From contig NZ_JAEMVD010000014.1 in NCBI RefSeq assembly GCF_029215975.1, positions 1 through 33,347 on the forward strand: a stretch of DNA of 33,347 nt. The letters run 5' to 3'. The position numbers and the translations under genes are program-made. Positions within the stretch are counted from its first letter, which is position 1; every line of letters begins with the position of its first letter. This DNA is from Sulfurimonas sp. SAG-AH-194-C20 (GTDB lineage: Bacteria > Campylobacterota > Campylobacteria > Campylobacterales > Sulfurimonadaceae). The notes under the pieces were generated by a model. It made no database searches and was not told the DNA's origin. It worked only from the letters and a program-made list of their open reading frames with translations. This document shows, piece by piece, positions 17,176 through 25,258 of this stretch.

Positions 17176-17219
17176 CCTCCCCTTAATTGGGGAAGTCCAT
17201 TCTATACACCAATACCTCT
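17176..17219 (+). promoter_or_regulatory. Shared regulatory motif, copy 2 (upstream of AlpA-like gene)
   Basis: CCTCCCC, six bases, GGGG, eighteen bases, then AATACCTCT, repeating the arrangement seen at 15271-15310 but with four extra bases in the second spacer. It ends 39 bases before the ATG of the HTH gene, a natural place for autoregulation by an AlpA-type protein. Confidence 0.45.
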
Positions 17220-17258
17220 TAATAGCTACAATTCACTCATAACAAATAGGAGTATCAA

Positions 17259-17528
17259 ATGAGTAAAATAATTGGTCTTAAAGACATAATCAAACAAATA
17301 ACAGAGTCTTGGAATGGAAATCTATATGGAACAAAAATACAAAGTGCTAAAGCACTGGGTGTAAGTGTGACTACTATAGATAACTATCGTTCAATGGGTT
17401 TGCTGGAATCTGTTAAAAGAGGTGGAAAGGTTTACTTTTCAGCAGAGGTAATAGCAAGAGTTATTAGAGATGGTCTTGATGCAAGTGGTATGAGTACCCA
17501 TATTAAGACGGCATATAAAACAGCATAG
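17259..17528 (+). CDS. AlpA/excisionase-like HTH DNA-binding protein
   Basis: An 89-residue protein with a MerR/excisionase-type winged helix-turn-helix. The segment AKALGVSVTTIDNYRSMG (about 30-47) is the HTH, followed by a wing KRGGKVYFSAEVIARVI. Proteins of this size next to an integrase are usually excisionases or AlpA regulators; in Gram-negative PICI satellites AlpA switches on the element. AATAGGAG precedes the ATG. The CCTCCCC...AATACCTCT motif upstream, also found before the integrase, may be its binding site. Its exact role (Xis or activator) cannot be told from sequence. Confidence 0.75.
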   Translation: MSKIIGLKDIIKQITESWNGNLYGTKIQSAKALGVSVTTIDNYRSMGLLESVKRGGKVYFSAEVIARVIRDGLDASGMSTHIKTAYKTA

Positions 17529-17598
17529 TGTCAGAAACAGTGGTAATTGTAGTAAAGCAGTAGTAGTGAAAATAAAATATTCAAAAGGAGATTTAATT

Positions 17599-17643
17599 AT
17601 GACAGTATATTGTAATTGTTATCTTCTTTTGAGGAGAGTTTGA
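17599..17643 (+). CDS. Possible 14-codon leader ORF before the winged-helix gene
   Basis: AAAAGGAG is ideally placed before an ATG encoding MTVYCNCYLLLRRV and a TGA. The stop is one base from the ATG of the next gene, whose own Shine-Dalgarno (GAGGAGA) lies within the leader's last codons. This layout fits translational coupling or attenuation. The peptide itself may have no function, and no family is recognisable. Confidence 0.4.
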   Translation: MTVYCNCYLLLRRV

Positions 17644-17644
17644 T

Positions 17645-17968
17645 ATGAGCATAGTCAAATATAATCCAGCTCCAAATCAAGCACATACAAGATTACTTAG
17701 AGAAGATACTGATAACATTTCTAATAATGCTCTGGTAGTTTATTATAGACTTTTTGAACTGCATCCAGATTTTAATCCAATTGATAAAAGAATGATGGAA
17801 GTATGTAAAATGAGTGCAGTTACATATAAAAAAGCTAAAAAAGAATTGGTGGATGAATATCTTCTATTTGTGGAAAGAACGGGAGGGAAGGGAGCAAATA
17901 TAATCTATCATATAGGTTCAAAAGCAGTTAAAAAGATACTGGTAAAGAAAGGAAAAGAAGTATTTTGA
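17645..17968 (+). CDS. Winged-helix DNA-binding protein, possible replication initiator or regulator
   Basis: A 107-residue protein with a helix-turn-helix resembling the HTH_36/replication-protein winged-helix group. NNALVVYYRLFEL (about 27-39) and KRMMEVCKMSAVTYKKAKKELVDEYLL (about 48-74) form the helices, followed by a GGKGAN wing. It starts ATGAGC after GAGGAGA and may be coupled to a 14-codon leader. Three iteron-like repeats begin in its stop codon and run downstream, so it may bind them as a replication initiator or autoregulator. It is much shorter than typical phage replication proteins and has no primase or helicase domain. Confidence 0.6.
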   Translation: MSIVKYNPAPNQAHTRLLREDTDNISNNALVVYYRLFELHPDFNPIDKRMMEVCKMSAVTYKKAKKELVDEYLLFVERTGGKGANIIYHIGSKAVKKILVKKGKEVF

Positions 17969-18044
17969 AAAGTATAAAAACTATACCATTCCTAAGAAAA
18001 GTATAAAAACTATGCCTTTCTTGGAAAAGTATAGAAACTATACC
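17967..18044 (+). repeat. Three iteron-like direct repeats
   Basis: Copies of a 21-bp unit lie at 17967-17987, 17996-18016 and 18024-18044, spaced 29 and 28 bases start to start. Core sequences are GTATAAAAACTATACC, GTATAAAAACTATGCC and GTATAGAAACTATACC. The third has a perfect GTATAG-AAA-CTATAC inverted repeat. Regular spacing by nearly three helical turns suggests same-face binding by the adjacent winged-helix protein. Confidence 0.75.
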
Positions 18045-18374
18045 AACATAATAAAGACTACAAATGACTATTTTATCAGTGTAGTATTTTTACAAAAACA
18101 CTCAAGACATTTTATCTGTTCAGCAGTAGCTAAAGTGAAACTAGGTTTCAAGTTATCTAAAGCAACAAACAAATAAAGCTTGAGAAATGTTTTTATAAAA
18201 ATATACGAATCAATTACAATGGGTTAACTAACCCAAACCCGTTGAACTTGTTGAAGTTCAATCCAAAAAAAAAATCTATTATATTAAAATTATATAAGTC
18301 AACTGAATTAGTTTAAATTCATAAGAAATTATAAAATATTAGATATAATGTCATATAAATATAAAGGATATCAA
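18045..18374. other. Non-coding AT-rich region, candidate origin or regulatory region of the island
   Basis: About 330 bases without a supported gene follow the iteron-like repeats. It is AT-rich and holds two perfect inverted repeats: GGGTTA-AC-TAACCC (18221-18234) and TTGAACTT-GTTG-AAGTTCAA (18242-18261), the latter followed by a run of ten A. Repeats plus AT-rich DNA beside a small DNA-binding gene resemble a replication origin, but this is inference. Confidence 0.4.
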
Positions 18375-18899
18375 ATGATTAAATTAATACTACCAAGCAG
18401 ACCAGATGATGCTAGATTATCCATACAAGAATCAATTATTAAACAAATTGAGTCAAAGTACAAAGATGCAGTTCCTGAACAGTTAATGTTAGATAGAACT
18501 CAATATCTTGTTGAGTTAGAAAATGTAAAAGAAAAAATATTATCTCATACAACTAAAGCAGAAAAAATTATTCTTGAAAGAAAAGCAATGCTCAAACAAT
18601 GGGAACTATTTGTTAAAGATGTAAATAGTAGTGCTACGAAACATAATATTGATATTAAAGGACTCTCTATATCTGATGGTGCTCTTTTAACTGGTAGAAC
18701 TCTAGTGGATAAATTTAATTCTATGAATCCTGAAGTGGCTACTTATTCTGGAAAGAGAATTCCTCAGGTTCTGTCTGAGACTAAACTAGAAGATTTACAG
18801 ATAGAAGAATATGAAATTAATGTCAGTTTAGAAGTTGTTCAGAGAATGATAAAAGAAAAAGCACAACTGTATAGAGAGATGCTTGAACTTAGTGCTTAA
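18375..18899 (+). CDS. Unknown phage-type protein upstream of the terminase
   Basis: A 174-residue soluble protein I cannot assign. I chose the ATG at 18375 since AAAGGA lies six bases before it, whereas the ATG at 18348 has no Shine-Dalgarno. It is charged and probably largely helical (about 15-85 and 140-174), with a middle part SISDGALLTGRTLVDKF. It is followed 25 bases later by the terminase small subunit and is likely co-transcribed with both terminase genes. By position it could be an accessory packaging or DNA-modulating protein, but no motif supports this. Confidence 0.65.
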   Translation: MIKLILPSRPDDARLSIQESIIKQIESKYKDAVPEQLMLDRTQYLVELENVKEKILSHTTKAEKIILERKAMLKQWELFVKDVNSSATKHNIDIKGLSISDGALLTGRTLVDKFNSMNPEVATYSGKRIPQVLSETKLEDLQIEEYEINVSLEVVQRMIKEKAQLYREMLELSA

Positions 18900-18924
18900 G
18901 TAGGAATAAGGTAGGTAAAATATT

Positions 18925-19281
18925 ATGACTCAAAAAATGCTCAACTTTTGTATAGCATATGTTTCAACACATAATGCAAGGGAATCATCATTAGTAGCAG
19001 GGTACTCAAAACAATATGCTCAAAAGAAATCCCACCTACTTTTAAGAAATGAAGAAGTAAAAAATAAAATAACTTACCTGGAAGAGAAATTTTATAGAGA
19101 TGAGTTTAAAAAGTTGGCATTAAAATCAGTACAAAAACTGGATGATATTTTATCTTCAACTGAAAGTGAAAGTGTTCAACTGGGAGCAGTTAAACTAGCT
19201 CTTGAACTTAGCGGTGTTAGTGAACGAGAAAATAGTACACAATCAATTTCAATAAAAGTGCAGTTACCAAATGACTTATAA
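18925..19281 (+). CDS. Phage terminase small subunit (TerS)
   Basis: A 118-residue protein with the terminase small-subunit pattern. An N-terminal helix-turn-helix with ARESSLVAGYSKQYAQKKSHLLLRNEEV split over about 18-45 is followed by a central coiled oligomerisation region (about 45-100). TerS recognises the packaging site and feeds DNA to TerL. Its stop overlaps the TerL start by 11 bases, the classic order. It is somewhat short for the family but apparently complete. In PICI-type satellites an own TerS redirects packaging toward satellite DNA, which makes its presence here informative. Confidence 0.8.
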   Translation: MTQKMLNFCIAYVSTHNARESSLVAGYSKQYAQKKSHLLLRNEEVKNKITYLEEKFYRDEFKKLALKSVQKLDDILSSTESESVQLGAVKLALELSGVSERENSTQSISIKVQLPNDL

Positions 19282-20560
19282 TATTGACCTCTCAAACATA
19301 AAAGATTTAATGACACCAAAGGGCTATGATATGCTCAAAGTGGAAAGTAGGTATTTAATATCATATGGTGGAAGTGGAAGTTCAAAAAGCTACAGTGCAA
19401 CACAAAAGATTCTTTTTAGAATATTAACTGAAAAAAATCATAGAATATTAGTTTTAAGGAAGACAGCACGAAGTTTAAAGAAATCAGTCTTTCAGTTATT
19501 TAAAGAGGTAATAAAAATATGGAATGTCGAAGAACTTTTCGATTATAACCTTACAGACTTAACGATAACTTGTAAAAATGGTAACTCTATTATTATGAAT
19601 GGACTTGATAATGTTGAACGACTGAAGAGTATATCATCTGTGTCTAGCTTGTGGCTGGAAGAGGCTAGTGAGGTAACATATCAGGATTTTATCCAGCTTG
19701 ACTTACGCTTAAGAGGCTACAATGCCAGTTATTTCCAATTACTATTAACATTTAACCCTACTAGCAGTAATAGTTGGTTGAAGAAGCGTTTCTTTGATAA
19801 TCAAGATGATAAAACAAAAGTAGTTCACTCAACATTCTTAGACAACCCTTTCTTAGACTTAGAGTATAAAGACATTCTTGAATCTCTCATTTCCCAGAAT
19901 AAAAATATGTATGATATTTACTGTAAGGGAATTTGGGGTACACTCAAAGGGGTGATATTTGAAGACTATCAAGTAGTATCTGATTTACCTAGCATTTATG
20001 ATAAAAAATCATATGGCGTTGATTTTGGATTCCAGCATTTTATGACTTTTATTGAGGCTAGAACGGTTGGAAGTGATGTATATTTTAAAGAGCTTTACTG
20101 CAAGACAGAATCATTAGTAAGTGATTTAATTGCATTTATGAAAGAAGAAGGAATAGCTGAAGATGCTCAAATTTTTGCAGATTCTGCCCGTCCTGATTTG
20201 ATAACTTCCATCCAAAATGCTGGATTTAAACACTGCCAAAAAGCAAACAAATCAGTTTTGGGAGGTTTGGATTATATGCTATCACTAAATATAAAAGTGA
20301 CTAGTAACAGCACAAATCTTATTAAGGAGTTAGATTTGTATAGTTGGAGCTTAGATTCAAATGGGGAGCCCCTTGATAAACCTGTCAAAATGTTCGACGA
20401 TTGTATTGATTCTTGCAGATATAGTATCTTTAGAAATGAACCAATTCAAATATCAATAGCAAATATTACAAGTAGAAGAAACAATTACAATTATGATGGC
20501 TATGATGATAAAGAGCTTTACCAAAGAGTAGCAGTGAATAATAATTTTTCAGGATATTAA
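19271..20560 (+). CDS. Phage terminase large subunit (TerL)
   Basis: A 429-residue DNA-packaging motor of the PBSX/Terminase_3 type. ATPase domain: Walker A GGSGSSKS (33-40), Walker B LWLEE (127-131), and a coupling motif near TFNPTSS (160-166). Nuclease domain: Asp251 (GVDFGF), Asp304 (FADSARPD) and Asp376/377 (KMFDDCID), the expected RNase H-fold metal ligands. Both active sites look intact and the length is normal, so there is no sign of decay. The next genes in a phage would be portal and capsid; here a methyltransferase follows instead. Confidence 0.9.
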   Translation: MTYNIDLSNIKDLMTPKGYDMLKVESRYLISYGGSGSSKSYSATQKILFRILTEKNHRILVLRKTARSLKKSVFQLFKEVIKIWNVEELFDYNLTDLTITCKNGNSIIMNGLDNVERLKSISSVSSLWLEEASEVTYQDFIQLDLRLRGYNASYFQLLLTFNPTSSNSWLKKRFFDNQDDKTKVVHSTFLDNPFLDLEYKDILESLISQNKNMYDIYCKGIWGTLKGVIFEDYQVVSDLPSIYDKKSYGVDFGFQHFMTFIEARTVGSDVYFKELYCKTESLVSDLIAFMKEEGIAEDAQIFADSARPDLITSIQNAGFKHCQKANKSVLGGLDYMLSLNIKVTSNSTNLIKELDLYSWSLDSNGEPLDKPVKMFDDCIDSCRYSIFRNEPIQISIANITSRRNNYNYDGYDDKELYQRVAVNNNFSGY

Positions 20561-20810
20561 AATTTACCTACTTTTTTGATGTGTTACTTATAAGGAATGT
20601 GTAACAAAACAATAACTATGCCTATTTCACTTACTTACCCAAAGAGTTCATCACTCCTATATTAATATATATGATGTGATTTAGGCTTTATATCAATAAA
20701 ACTATATATATATGTTAAGCAATTTAAATTTAAATATAAAATATTCTTACAGGACACTTTAAGAACACAATCGATATAATCCAAAGAAAATTATAAATAA
20801 TTGGATTACA
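20561..20810. other. Intergenic region between TerL and methyltransferase
   Basis: Some 250 AT-rich bases without a gene. It includes a weak hairpin (TGTTAC 20582-20587 with GTAACA 20601-20606), the alternating tract CTATATATATAT near 20702, and a good -10 box GATATAATC around 20775-20780, placed 30 bases before the methyltransferase start. No clear -35 is seen. A packaging site could lie here but cannot be recognised. Confidence 0.35.
20775..20780 (+). promoter_or_regulatory. Putative -10 box for the methyltransferase gene
   Basis: A perfect TATAAT preceded by GA, 30 bases before the TTG start. A -35 is not evident, which is common for sigma-70 promoters in Campylobacterota. It would give the methyltransferase its own transcript, separate from the terminase genes. 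Confidence 0.45.
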
Positions 20811-22064
20811 TTGGTTATATTAGATTTATTTTCAGGTGCAGGAGGACTATCAGAAGGTTTTTTTCGTACTAATAGTACCTTTGTTGGTCATGTTGAAGCA
20901 GATAAAAATGCTGCAAATACACTACGTACTCGTACAGCTTATTGGAAATTGAAGAATGAAGACAAGCTTGATATTTATAATGACTATCTTTTAAAAAATA
21001 TATCGAGAGAAGAACTTTGGAATTATGCTGATGTAGCTAACTCCAATGATGTAATTAATACATTTATTGGAGATGATACATTTGATGATATCACTAAAAA
21101 AATAAAACAAAATCTCAAAAATAAAAAAATAAAAAATGTAGATTTAATTATTGGTGGACCTCCTTGTCAAGCTTATTCGGTTGTTGGAAGAGCTAGAATG
21201 AAAGATGCTGTTACTTGTGACCCTCGTAATTTTCTTTATAAATATTATATACGATTTTTAGAAACTTTTAAACCAAAAATGTTTATATTTGAAAATGTCC
21301 CAGGAATGATGAGTGCCGCTAATGGAAAACATTTTAATGATATTAAAATTGCTATTGAAAAAGCTGGTTATCACATGGAACTTCAAGAACTTTCAGCATC
21401 TGATTATGGTGTTCTTCAAGATAGAAAAAGAATTATTATTGTTGGTTGGAAAAAAGATAAACGACAAAAGTATTATTCTTATCCAAAGTTTGAAACTATA
21501 GAAAAAAAATATTTAGTACAAGAAGCTTTAGATGATTTACCAAAAACAAAACCTGATAAAATGATTGAAGGTAAAGGAAAATATAGAACTAAAACTAATC
21601 AATATCTTATTGACTCAAATATTAGAGAAGAAGGTTTTGATATTCTTACTCAGCATGAAACAAGAATGCATAATGAAAGAGACCTAGAAATTTATAAAGA
21701 AGCTATCATAGCTTGGACAGAAAATAAAAAGCGCTTATGCTACAAAGAACTTGCGAGTAGAAGGCCAGAACTAATTACACATAAAAATATCACTTCATTT
21801 ACAAATAGATTTAATGTAGTAAAAAGTGATATGCAAGCTTCTCATACAGTTCTTGCTCATATAGCTATGGATGGACATTATTATATTCATCCAGATATTA
21901 CACAGTTGCGGTCCCTTTCAGTTAGAGAAGCAGCAAGGCTCCAATCCTTTCCCGATAATTTTTATTTTGAAGGTCCAAGGAGTTCTCAATTTAGACAAAT
22001 TGGAAATGCAGTTCCACCTAAAATGGCAGAGCAAATTGCAAAAAAAATTAAGGAAATTATTTAG
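20811..22064 (+). CDS. C5-cytosine DNA methyltransferase
   Basis: A 417-residue Dcm-type enzyme that methylates cytosine C5. Motif I is DLFSGAGGLSEGF (5-17). Motif IV, GGPPCQAYS, holds catalytic Cys119. Motif VI is FENVPG (160-165) and motif VIII QDRKRIIIVG (203-212). Motif IX is in RLQSFPDNFYF, and motif X in QIGNAVPPKMAEQI near the C-terminus. The start is TTG with GGA six bases upstream. It converges on the ATPase-Z1-DUF4420-AIPR operon and presumably marks self DNA for that system. The target-recognition region (about 215-350) gives no readable specificity. Confidence 0.95.
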   Translation: MVILDLFSGAGGLSEGFFRTNSTFVGHVEADKNAANTLRTRTAYWKLKNEDKLDIYNDYLLKNISREELWNYADVANSNDVINTFIGDDTFDDITKKIKQNLKNKKIKNVDLIIGGPPCQAYSVVGRARMKDAVTCDPRNFLYKYYIRFLETFKPKMFIFENVPGMMSAANGKHFNDIKIAIEKAGYHMELQELSASDYGVLQDRKRIIIVGWKKDKRQKYYSYPKFETIEKKYLVQEALDDLPKTKPDKMIEGKGKYRTKTNQYLIDSNIREEGFDILTQHETRMHNERDLEIYKEAIIAWTENKKRLCYKELASRRPELITHKNITSFTNRFNVVKSDMQASHTVLAHIAMDGHYYIHPDITQLRSLSVREAARLQSFPDNFYFEGPRSSQFRQIGNAVPPKMAEQIAKKIKEII

Positions 22065-22168
22065 ATTATGGATATTTTTTTGAATTGGCGAATTTATTCG
22101 AATAAGATATATTCCAAGCTTTCATTCTGCTATACTGTCTTTTATTTAGTAAAAATTAACTCCATGCT

Positions 22169-22190
22169 AACTATAAAATTATTTTTAGTT
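22169..22190. terminator. Weak bidirectional terminator between convergent genes
   Basis: AACTATAAAA and TTTTTAGTT pair with one bulge around a short AT loop, in the 159-base gap between the convergent methyltransferase and AIPR genes. It has A-runs and T-runs on both sides but an AT-rich stem. Confidence 0.35.
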
Positions 22191-22223
22191 TAACAATAAT
22201 AATATTGGAGTGGTAACTTAAAT

Positions 22224-24281
22224 CTACCATATACTTTTCATGCCTTCATCTTCTAATTTTTTTATAATTTGTACTATGCGTTTTGATTGTTTATCAGAAG
22301 GATATTTATTAGTTGGAATTAAATTTAAAAAATTTATTTCTTCAGGAGATAGTTCATTGTGAGTATTCCCCCATTCTATAATTCCACTCCATTCAGCTGG
22401 TGTAAATTTATATAATTTTTTTAATAATTCCATTTCGTTATCAATTTTCTGTTCTTTTTTAGATTCTTTATTCTCGTAGTCTAACTCTTTTTTTGTAATC
22501 ATTTTTTTTAAAAAATTATTTGATAGTGAGATTGTATCTGAAGTATTAATTATATCCTTTAATTTATCCCAGCAACCATCTTTTTTACACCATTCTGAAA
22601 TATTTGTGACCTTCTCTGGGGTTGTAGATATAAAACTATTGATATATTTACTTATTCTTTTAATTTCTTCTTCAAAATAAGGTTCTATACCTTGTATCTT
22701 CCAGGTATGAGTATAATCCAGACTTAATCCTTCTTTTGACAATAGGTATGAAATTGTAGATAATGTATAAGCAACTATATTAGCTTTATATCCTCCATAC
22801 CATGGTTCTTTATAAACTATTTTATCACAAGTTTTAAATATGATAATTTTTGCAATAGTGTGAATAAAGTACATATCATTAAATTCTTTATCATTTTTAT
22901 TCCATCTTGGAACAATGATATTTCCAAATTCCATAAAGTTTTTTTGAGCACCACGACTTACTATTTGTGGCTTATTTTCCCATACCATAAGGAATTTAGC
23001 TAAATCTGTTTTTGAGAATAACTGAGGCTTAGGATGTATCTCTTTAAATTCTCTTTTTTTAGCTTCTGTAAGTTTTGATTGAGTTTCAAGATATTGTCCT
23101 CTTGCTCTTTCATAAAACCATTTTGTTTTTTTCAACTCCCCTTCTTTAGCAGGAGCCCAGATTCGTCTTGATTTTTCTTCCATTCTAATATGGAATATAT
23201 CATTAGAAAAGAAATCGGCATCATTTACCTTATTTTGAGTGTTAGCAAACCTTGATATATTTGGTACGACTTCATTCACTTTATCATCATTGATTATTGT
23301 TAATTTCATTTGTACAAAAATATCAGATAAATCAACTTTATCCATTTTCATCGTATTGAATAAAGAAGCTGTTGTTTGACCACCATTTACAATTTGAAAG
23401 TTCTTTAATTTTTTAATTTTATTATCAGATGTAATTTCAATATCTTCAGCAGTCGCTGTTAAACCATTGTTGTATGCAAAAAACATACTAGGATTTTCAT
23501 TTATTGTTTTTCGAATCCCTTTATTAATTTTTGCTCTAAATTGTAAGAAACTTCGAACATTTGATTCTAATAATCTAGAACCATATTTTTCATATAGTTT
23601 AGCAAGGACATCCCCGCTTATAACACACAGATATGAGTGATAAGGTGATGAAGCGATATGAGCTGGTAGCGATGGGATAAGAGTATTAAAATCTTTTTCA
23701 AAATCTATTTCTAAAGTTTCTTTTTTATTTTTAGAAGTTTCAATTTCATAGAACCTTTTAATTTCCCAAATATCATATGTAACCTGATAGTCTTTAATCT
23801 GTTCAGATGGCAACTTTTTAACACTTTTACTTAGTTGCTTATTGCTTATTAGAATAATATTAATTGATTTAAATCTATTTTGATTATTATAAAGAAAATA
23901 TGAAACTGCATACCCTGGAGAAGTCTCTTCAAGTTCATCATAGAAATGTTTTTCTATTGAATAGTTGAAAAATTTAGTCAATCTTTTTATATTAATTTCT
24001 ATTTCTGACTTAGTTAAAGTTTTTAATTCATAATCATCTTCAAAGTCACAAATAAATAAATTTAGAACTTCTCTATCCTCTATAAATTCATAGCCATCTA
24101 TCTTCATACCAAGACTTTTATGCCTAAAAGGTAAATATGTATAATCTTCTACTGTTCCATCATCAATAAGATATTCGATTGATTTTTCAAAGAACTGACT
24201 TTCTTTAAAGTCTTCTCCTACATCAGCGGATGTATAAATTTGCTGTATAAAATCATCATAAAATTCTTCGAGTTCATTCAT
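22224..24281 (-). CDS. AIPR family protein (abortive-infection phage resistance)
   Basis: A 685-residue protein with the AIPR (PF10592) core at about 238-380: LESNVRSFLQF, NENPSMFFAYNNGLTATAE and the signature NFQIVNGGQTTASLF (294-308). An N-terminal segment (about 55-85, MKIDGYEFIEDREVLNLFICDF) may be part of a nuclease-like fold. AIPR proteins occur in abortive infection loci and in R-M-linked clusters. It is the last gene of the minus-strand operon; its ATG overlaps the DUF4420 gene stop as ATGA, with AAAGGAAAAGAG upstream. It is probably an effector or nuclease component. Its biochemical activity is not established by the sequence. Confidence 0.88.
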   Translation of the reverse strand: MNELEEFYDDFIQQIYTSADVGEDFKESQFFEKSIEYLIDDGTVEDYTYLPFRHKSLGMKIDGYEFIEDREVLNLFICDFEDDYELKTLTKSEIEINIKRLTKFFNYSIEKHFYDELEETSPGYAVSYFLYNNQNRFKSINIILISNKQLSKSVKKLPSEQIKDYQVTYDIWEIKRFYEIETSKNKKETLEIDFEKDFNTLIPSLPAHIASSPYHSYLCVISGDVLAKLYEKYGSRLLESNVRSFLQFRAKINKGIRKTINENPSMFFAYNNGLTATAEDIEITSDNKIKKLKNFQIVNGGQTTASLFNTMKMDKVDLSDIFVQMKLTIINDDKVNEVVPNISRFANTQNKVNDADFFSNDIFHIRMEEKSRRIWAPAKEGELKKTKWFYERARGQYLETQSKLTEAKKREFKEIHPKPQLFSKTDLAKFLMVWENKPQIVSRGAQKNFMEFGNIIVPRWNKNDKEFNDMYFIHTIAKIIIFKTCDKIVYKEPWYGGYKANIVAYTLSTISYLLSKEGLSLDYTHTWKIQGIEPYFEEEIKRISKYINSFISTTPEKVTNISEWCKKDGCWDKLKDIINTSDTISLSNNFLKKMITKKELDYENKESKKEQKIDNEMELLKKLYKFTPAEWSGIIEWGNTHNELSPEEINFLNLIPTNKYPSDKQSKRIVQIIKKLEDEGMKSIW

Positions 24282-25258
24282 TGCTCTTTTCCTTTAATGG
24301 TAAATAATTTATCTTTTAATAAAAAGCTTTTGCAGGTGTCTAAATTTATCCTATATGTGAGTTTTTCAATTCCCTCTGGAATTTCAGAGACTTTAGGAAA
24401 ATCATCTGTTACCGTATAAAATTCATCCGATGTAATAATAAAATAAAAATCCTCATATTCTGAAAGTTCTATAAAACCATATTGCATTAATAAGTTGTTA
24501 AACTTATCAATAAGTGATAAGTCATCTAAACCTATTAGCTCTTTAATATCATTAACCATATCATAAATAGTAAATGATTCAGCTGTATTTTTTGTTGCTT
24601 CTGTGAGTGTTACAACAAATAAATATAAAGTATTTAATTCTGTAAATAGTTGCTCATAAGATGAGATAGTCACACTATTTACAGAAGATTTTGTTTTCAC
24701 TTCAATTGTCATTGAATCTATTTCAAAGTCTTGCACAGACTGTAAAGGAGCTTTCCAAAACTCTAATACTTCGTTTGAACTATACTTCTTCAATAGATGT
24801 TTTTTTATTAAATATAATTCGCCAATTAAACCCTTTAAGTGTTTTTTATCTATGATTTTTCTAGAGCTCTTTAGAAAGTATTGCCACTTTTCTAATCTTT
24901 TAAGGATTGACCTAATTGCTAATGTTTCATTGTCTAAATTATGGGTAGATTTTAATAAGTCCTTGCATAGAGTATAAAATATATCTTTATCAGCTATTGA
25001 AGATAATGTTAATAACAATTGGTTTGTAAAGTCAATAGAACCAACAGATATAGATATACCATTTAAAGCAGGAATTTTTTGATTAATAATAACCTTTGAT
25101 TGAGTATGCAAGATAAATAATAAATTTCCAAATGAATCTTTTGCCCAATAAAACTCAAGTAAATTATCCTTATCAGCAAGAACAGCATTAAAATTTATAT
25201 TAGCTTGCGGTTCTTCAATATTTAACCAAGGGTTATTATTCATTTTCATCATCTTCAT
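24278..25258 (-). CDS. PD-(D/E)XK nuclease-like protein (DUF4420)
   Basis: About 325 residues of the DUF4420/PF14390 type. The nuclease-like core has an N-terminal Glu in KGLIGELYLIKK, Asp in QDFEIDSM and IEVKTK, the ExK pair, about 10 residues on, followed by SISSYEQL-like sequence. These fit a PD-(D/E)XK active site. The 5' end lies in the Z1 gene end. Candidate starts are TTG 25270 and ATGs at 25258, 25252, 25249 and 25243; the choice among them is arbitrary. The 3' end overlaps the AIPR gene start by four bases. It is predicted to be the DNA-cleaving subunit of the defence module. Confidence 0.82.
   Translation of the reverse strand: MKMMKMNNNPWLNIEEPQANINFNAVLADKDNLLEFYWAKDSFGNLLFILHTQSKVIINQKIPALNGISISVGSIDFTNQLLLTLSSIADKDIFYTLCKDLLKSTHNLDNETLAIRSILKRLEKWQYFLKSSRKIIDKKHLKGLIGELYLIKKHLLKKYSSNEVLEFWKAPLQSVQDFEIDSMTIEVKTKSSVNSVTISSYEQLFTELNTLYLFVVTLTEATKNTAESFTIYDMVNDIKELIGLDDLSLIDKFNNLLMQYGFIELSEYEDFYFIITSDEFYTVTDDFPKVSEIPEGIEKLTYRINLDTCKSFLLKDKLFTIKGKEQ

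Noticed and set aside
17967-18044. A short CRISPR array
   Set aside because: The three repeats are separated by only 7-8 bases, far too short for spacers, and no cas gene is present.
18242-18280. Intrinsic terminator at TTGAACTT/AAGTTCAA
   Set aside because: On the plus strand a run of A, not T, follows the stem. On the minus strand the T-run precedes it.
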